35,723 bases of DNA from Rhodobacter sp. (GTDB taxonomy: Bacteria; Pseudomonadota; Alphaproteobacteria; Rhodobacterales; Rhodobacteraceae). A program made the translations under genes and the position numbers. Below, one piece after another: positions 32,438 through 35,723 of this stretch. Each line of letters starts with the position of its first letter. The first letter of the stretch is position 1. The notes under the pieces were generated by a model, which was given only the letters and a program-made list of their open reading frames with translations, searched no databases and had not been told where the DNA came from. The DNA is taken from NCBI GenBank assembly GCA_013821825.1, contig PNJK01000036.1, positions 1 through 35,723 on the forward strand, read 5' to 3'.

Positions 32438-33423
32438 TGAGCTACCTCGACACCTATCTCGGGCAACTCGACGCGGGCCTGTCGGACCCTGCGGTGATGG
32501 AACTGGCGATCAACGCTGATGGCAGCATCTGGGTCGAGCGCGCAGGGCAAATTCACATGACGCCAAGCGGTTTGCCTGCCCTGCCCGCGCGGGCGGTGCG
32601 CGATCTGGCCTCGCAAATTGCCAACTCCACCTCGAACACCTTCACGGAAACTGCGCCCCTGGTGTCGGCCGCTGTAAGTTACCGCGAGTTGATGCTGCGC
32701 TGTCAGGTGGTGGGATCGCCCGCCGTTGCCAGCGGCACCGTGATCGGCATCCGGATTTTCCGCTCAAAGCAGGGCGACACGCGGCGTATGGCCCGGACGT
32801 TTCATTTTCTGCGGGGACAGGAAAACTCCCTGGAAGAGGAACGTCGCGCCATGGTGGCGGATATTCGTGCCGGGTCCGAAAGGGCCGACGTCGATGCCTT
32901 CCTTGGCAAACTGGTATCCGAGCGGCTGAATGTCATCGTCTCGGGCGGCACCTCGACCGGCAAAACCGAGCTTGGCCGCAAGTTGTTGGAAATGGTGGCC
33001 GCCGATGAGCGGATCGTAACCATAGAAGATTCCCTCGAACTGCTTCCGGGCCAGCCCAACACCGTCAGCCTGATCGCGCAGCGCGATGAGGCCTCGCCAA
33101 GGTCTGCCGCAAAGCTCTTGCAGGCCACGCTGCGGTTAAGGCCCGACCGGATCATCCTCGGCGAATTGCGCGGCTCGGAAGCCTCGACCTTCCTTGATGC
33201 GATCAACACCGGCCATTCCGGCTCCTTCACCACCTTGCACGCCCATTCGGCGCGCAAGGCGATGGACAGGCTCGCCCTTCTGGTGATGGCCCAGGGCACC
33301 AAGCTCAGCTTTGCCGAAGTCATTCGCTACCTTCAGACCTCGATCGACGTGATCCTGCAGATGGGCCGCATTGGCGATCAGCGCGGCATCATGGAGATGT
33401 ATTTCCCCGGGCTGGACGACTGA
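32437..33423 (+). CDS. virB11: VirB11 T4SS ATPase
   Basis: VirB11 is the hexameric traffic ATPase that switches the machine between pilus building and substrate transfer. The 328-residue protein has the N-terminal domain and a RecA-like core with Walker A GGTSTGKTE (about 170-178), an Asp box (IVTIEDSLELL), Walker B ILGELRGSEASTFLDAI (about 239-255) and the His box TGHSGSFTTLHAHS. All catalytic motifs are present. It is the last canonical virB gene; the next gene starts 52 nt downstream. Confidence 0.96.
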   Translation: MSYLDTYLGQLDAGLSDPAVMELAINADGSIWVERAGQIHMTPSGLPALPARAVRDLASQIANSTSNTFTETAPLVSAAVSYRELMLRCQVVGSPAVASGTVIGIRIFRSKQGDTRRMARTFHFLRGQENSLEEERRAMVADIRAGSERADVDAFLGKLVSERLNVIVSGGTSTGKTELGRKLLEMVAADERIVTIEDSLELLPGQPNTVSLIAQRDEASPRSAAKLLQATLRLRPDRIILGELRGSEASTFLDAINTGHSGSFTTLHAHSARKAMDRLALLVMAQGTKLSFAEVIRYLQTSIDVILQMGRIGDQRGIMEMYFPGLDD

Positions 33424-33475
33424 TCCCGCAGGCCACCCTCCCCCAAATTTCCTCTTTCTGCCCGCAGGTTCTCCC

Positions 33476-35659
33476 ATGGAAAACGACACTGATCCGGTTA
33501 CCGACCGCTTGAAATCCGAGCGCGGGCAGTCCGAGCCCACCGCGCCCGAGCGCCCGAAGGAATACTTCTCGGTGCGTCTGACGTTTTCCGGGGCCGCGCA
33601 GGAATTCGAGGATCCCCGGCAAGCAGGCAAGGCCTTCTTCCGCGCCGATCCGGCTGAAAGGCCGTCCGTTGCCCATATCGACGGCAATACCGCGCGCACT
33701 ATGGCCCGCACTGAAATCCATGGGGTCCATGAGACCGGCGAAACGCGGTACTTCAAAAGCCTGCCGGATTCACATGCACCCGATGCGGAGTTTCGCGCCG
33801 GATTCCTCAATGCGATGGAGGCATCGCTGACGGAGCGGCTGGGCAAGGTCGAGTGGGGCAAGGATGGTCCTGCCGTGACCGAGCGGCTTGATACAGGCCT
33901 GCGAGATGATCTCGAGGCCTTCGCTCGCCGCGCACCTGAAAAGGCAGCGGCGCTTTGGGCCGATCACAGCGACGCCGTCCCGCCGGGGCCGACACTGCGC
34001 GCGGCGGTGCAAGCCCGCGAAGAAACCGCAGACAGCGAGGTTGCAACCAATCAGTATGCCCTTTCTGAAAAGCCGACCATCATCGCCACCGGCGACTGGG
34101 TCACGACTGATGCAAATGTCGAACTGCGTCCCGTGGCGGTGGCAACCGACGAGGGCGTTCATGCAGGCTACGAGGCAAACCTGCCGGAAGGGGAGAATGA
34201 GGTCACCTATTCGGAGCGTACTTTCCCGAATTCCCGCGAGGCTCTGCGCCACGCCTATGATTTCTATGAAGGTGGTGAGGAAGGGCTCGAGCTGGCGGTG
34301 AAGCGCGCGGCCGAAATGGACCGCGAGCTGGTGGAAGAACCCGAGCGCAGGCCGGAGGGGCTCGTCCTTGAGCATCAGCCACAGCCCGAGTTCGCCCGCC
34401 CCGAGACCGCAATCTATGCGGGCGATGATGCGCAGCTTGTTCTGACACTTGGTCGCGACAACGAAAACACCCGCGATCTTGCCGAACGGCTCGTCGCTGA
34501 TCCAGACTTTCGGAAGGCAGTGGCCGAGCATATCCCCGATGCTGAGGCCACGCTTGGTACCGGTCGCTTTGTCGACGGAGAGAGCTCCAGCGGCTTTCTG
34601 CCCGATGAGCTTCTGGCCGTCACCTCCTATGGTCGCGATGGCAGTGCCGAGGTTCTGGCGAAGTTTCCTGATGAAGGGCCGCTCAGTGAAGCCTTGGCCA
34701 AGCATCTGGCGCAAAGCCCGGTGATGGCGGCCTATGTCGAAGAGGAACAGCAGCGCAGCGATTTTGCTTCCGACCCTGCGCGGGCAATCTCGGCCTGGGT
34801 GGCGCAATCAACCGCGCAGATCGACCGATTGCCGTCTGACCGACAGGACGACCTGAGATCCGAAATGCAGGGCATTGCCAAAGAGGCGGCGGCAGCCTTT
34901 GGACTGGATCGGGGGCAGACAGAGCGCGAAACCGAGCCGCGTTCGACCCTTTACAACACCGCCATCACCTCGACCACGCTGGTGGTTGGTGGCGTAGAGA
35001 CCGAGTTCCAAACGGGCAGCGCCAAATTATTTCAGAGCATGCTTAGCTTGACCGCAAGCGCTGCAGGGATCGACGCCGAAAAACTCCAGAAGCGTCTGGA
35101 GACCGGGGCCGCCAACGCCCGCGAGGAGGAATCTTGGGTGAAATCTGATCTTGCCGATGTTGCCAGGCGTCACGGCTTTGATCTTGGCAGCGCGCAGGGG
35201 CGTAGCTCTGCCGCCGAACGGGTGGACCGTTTCTACGAACGTGCGGCTGAACTGATCCAGTCCGCCCGCAGCATTGAAGTGACCAGTGGCCCTGATCCGC
35301 TGGTCGAGGCCTTGGGGTCCCTGGCGCGCGTCCATGCCAGCCAAGGATCTGTCGCCTTCCGCAATGAAAATCAGGCACGCGATTTCGCGGAAGAGATGAA
35401 GGAGCGTTATGGGGCGACGGTATTGAAAGACATCGCCGCGGGCCGGACGGAGGCCCTCGCCAAGGACGTGCCTGACCCGGCCGCCCGGGCGGCGATGGCC
35501 GTTGCCGTCGTCTCCGCTGCCAAGGAACATCCCTCACTTGGTCTCAGCGCGCATGAAGCGGAAGCGGCGGAGCGCCGAATGATGGCGCAAGCCGCGTCGC
35601 GGCCACCTGAACACGCGCGGGCGCATGCTCACGATCGCAATCAGGACCGGGAGTTTTGA
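33476..35659 (+). CDS. Large plasmid accessory protein of unknown function
   Basis: A 727-residue hydrophilic protein; ATG 33476 is preferred to the upstream open frame, though its ribosome site is weak. No signal peptide or membrane segment is visible. The N-terminal 120 residues (KEYFSVRLTFSGAAQEFEDP, DGNTARTMARTEIHGV, ETGETRYFKSLPDSHAPDAE) form a block that I associate with large plasmid-borne alphaproteobacterial proteins. The centre repeats acidic helical segments, and two regions share the theme of a lysine- or arginine-rich 'AxxFG' block. Ala/Glu/Arg-rich helices dominate the C-terminal third. Its place directly after virB11 suggests a role in DNA processing or delivery, perhaps as a translocated or relaxase-linked protein, but nothing in the sequence proves it. 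Confidence 0.72.
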   Translation: MENDTDPVTDRLKSERGQSEPTAPERPKEYFSVRLTFSGAAQEFEDPRQAGKAFFRADPAERPSVAHIDGNTARTMARTEIHGVHETGETRYFKSLPDSHAPDAEFRAGFLNAMEASLTERLGKVEWGKDGPAVTERLDTGLRDDLEAFARRAPEKAAALWADHSDAVPPGPTLRAAVQAREETADSEVATNQYALSEKPTIIATGDWVTTDANVELRPVAVATDEGVHAGYEANLPEGENEVTYSERTFPNSREALRHAYDFYEGGEEGLELAVKRAAEMDRELVEEPERRPEGLVLEHQPQPEFARPETAIYAGDDAQLVLTLGRDNENTRDLAERLVADPDFRKAVAEHIPDAEATLGTGRFVDGESSSGFLPDELLAVTSYGRDGSAEVLAKFPDEGPLSEALAKHLAQSPVMAAYVEEEQQRSDFASDPARAISAWVAQSTAQIDRLPSDRQDDLRSEMQGIAKEAAAAFGLDRGQTERETEPRSTLYNTAITSTTLVVGGVETEFQTGSAKLFQSMLSLTASAAGIDAEKLQKRLETGAANAREEESWVKSDLADVARRHGFDLGSAQGRSSAAERVDRFYERAAELIQSARSIEVTSGPDPLVEALGSLARVHASQGSVAFRNENQARDFAEEMKERYGATVLKDIAAGRTEALAKDVPDPAARAAMAVAVVSAAKEHPSLGLSAHEAEAAERRMMAQAASRPPEHARAHAHDRNQDREF

Positions 35660-35661
35660 TC

Positions 35662-35723
35662 ATGCAACGCATTGCTTTGCTGCTTCCCCTTGGTCTCACC
35701 TCTGGCCTGCTGGTTGGTCTCAT
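35662..35723 (+). CDS. Start of a membrane protein gene, cut by the window edge
   Basis: An ATG two bases after the previous stop opens a frame of 20 complete codons before the window ends. The start (MQRIALLLPLGLTSGLLVGL) is a hydrophobic helix typical of a membrane anchor. In many alphaproteobacterial transfer regions the coupling protein VirD4/TraG follows virB11, and it begins with membrane helices, so this could be virD4; the visible part is too short to say. Confidence 0.45.
   Translation, partial: MQRIALLLPLGLTSGLLVGL

Noticed and set aside
33770..34807. 345-codon minus-strand open frame
   Set aside because: Antisense to the large accessory gene; high G+C third positions keep the opposite frame open and the translation shows no recognisable domain.
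1..35723. CRISPR arrays, insertion sequences and rRNA/tRNA genes
   Set aside because: No regularly spaced direct repeats, transposase motifs or structural RNA patterns were found on reading the window.

Overview
The window looks like part of a large conjugative replicon (plasmid or integrated conjugative island) of a Rhodobacterales-type alphaproteobacterium. The G+C content is high, the genes are tightly packed with many ATGA/TGATG start-stop overlaps, and the right half is a VirB type IV secretion operon of the kind carried by Rhodobacteraceae plasmids. I see no rRNA, tRNA, CRISPR array, transposase or replication gene. Taxonomy and plasmid status are inferences from protein style and gene content.

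Left part (1-20178): a redox, protein-repair and stress island. A partial DUF1612/HTH regulator is followed by a LysR regulator (1103-1981). Then comes a run of 13 co-directional genes (2086-12906) with gaps of 3-46 nt or short overlaps: MsrB, MsrA, an FAD/NAD(P)-binding protein, a CxxC thioredoxin-fold protein, SelO, an unknown two-part protein, a mercuric-reductase-like flavoprotein, a glutaredoxin-GNAT fusion, an AhpD-like protein, a second divergent MsrA, a cation/proton antiporter, a phospholipase-D-type enzyme and an ABM-fold protein. Between the LysR gene and msrB is a clear LysR-type dyad (GGCTAT-N7-ATAGCC, containing T-N11-A) just upstream of a good promoter. A minus-strand pair (ZntB-like transporter and a TrkA-C membrane protein) interrupts the run. 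A second plus-strand group follows: GreA-like, sulfite-oxidase-like, uracil-DNA glycosylase, DUF427 and 6-phosphogluconate dehydrogenase. The island ends with SirB1 and a glutaredoxin-like protein on the minus strand, divergent from a thioredoxin/MsrA-like fusion. Together these suggest repair of oxidised methionine and thiols, glutathionylation/AMPylation redox control, NADPH supply and ion homeostasis, plausibly under reactive oxygen, chlorine or singlet-oxygen stress.

Junction (20179-20916): degenerate sequence holding a small HTH gene on the minus strand broken by an in-frame TAA, plus a perfect 8-bp inverted repeat. This looks like the seam between the island and the transfer module.

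Right part (20917-35723): two small secreted proteins on the minus strand diverge from a long virB operon. Its order is small conserved protein, virB1, virB2, virB3, virB4, small lipoprotein (possible VirB7), a VirB5 paralogue carrying an internal lytic-transglycosylase domain, virB5, a Cys-rich periplasmic protein, virB6, virB8, virB9, virB10, virB11, a 727-residue accessory protein, and the first 20 codons of another gene cut by the window edge. The most unusual items are the VirB5-transglycosylase composite beside its ordinary VirB5 paralogue, the glutaredoxin-GNAT fusion, the three MsrA-related proteins in one island, and the LysR/msrB switch.
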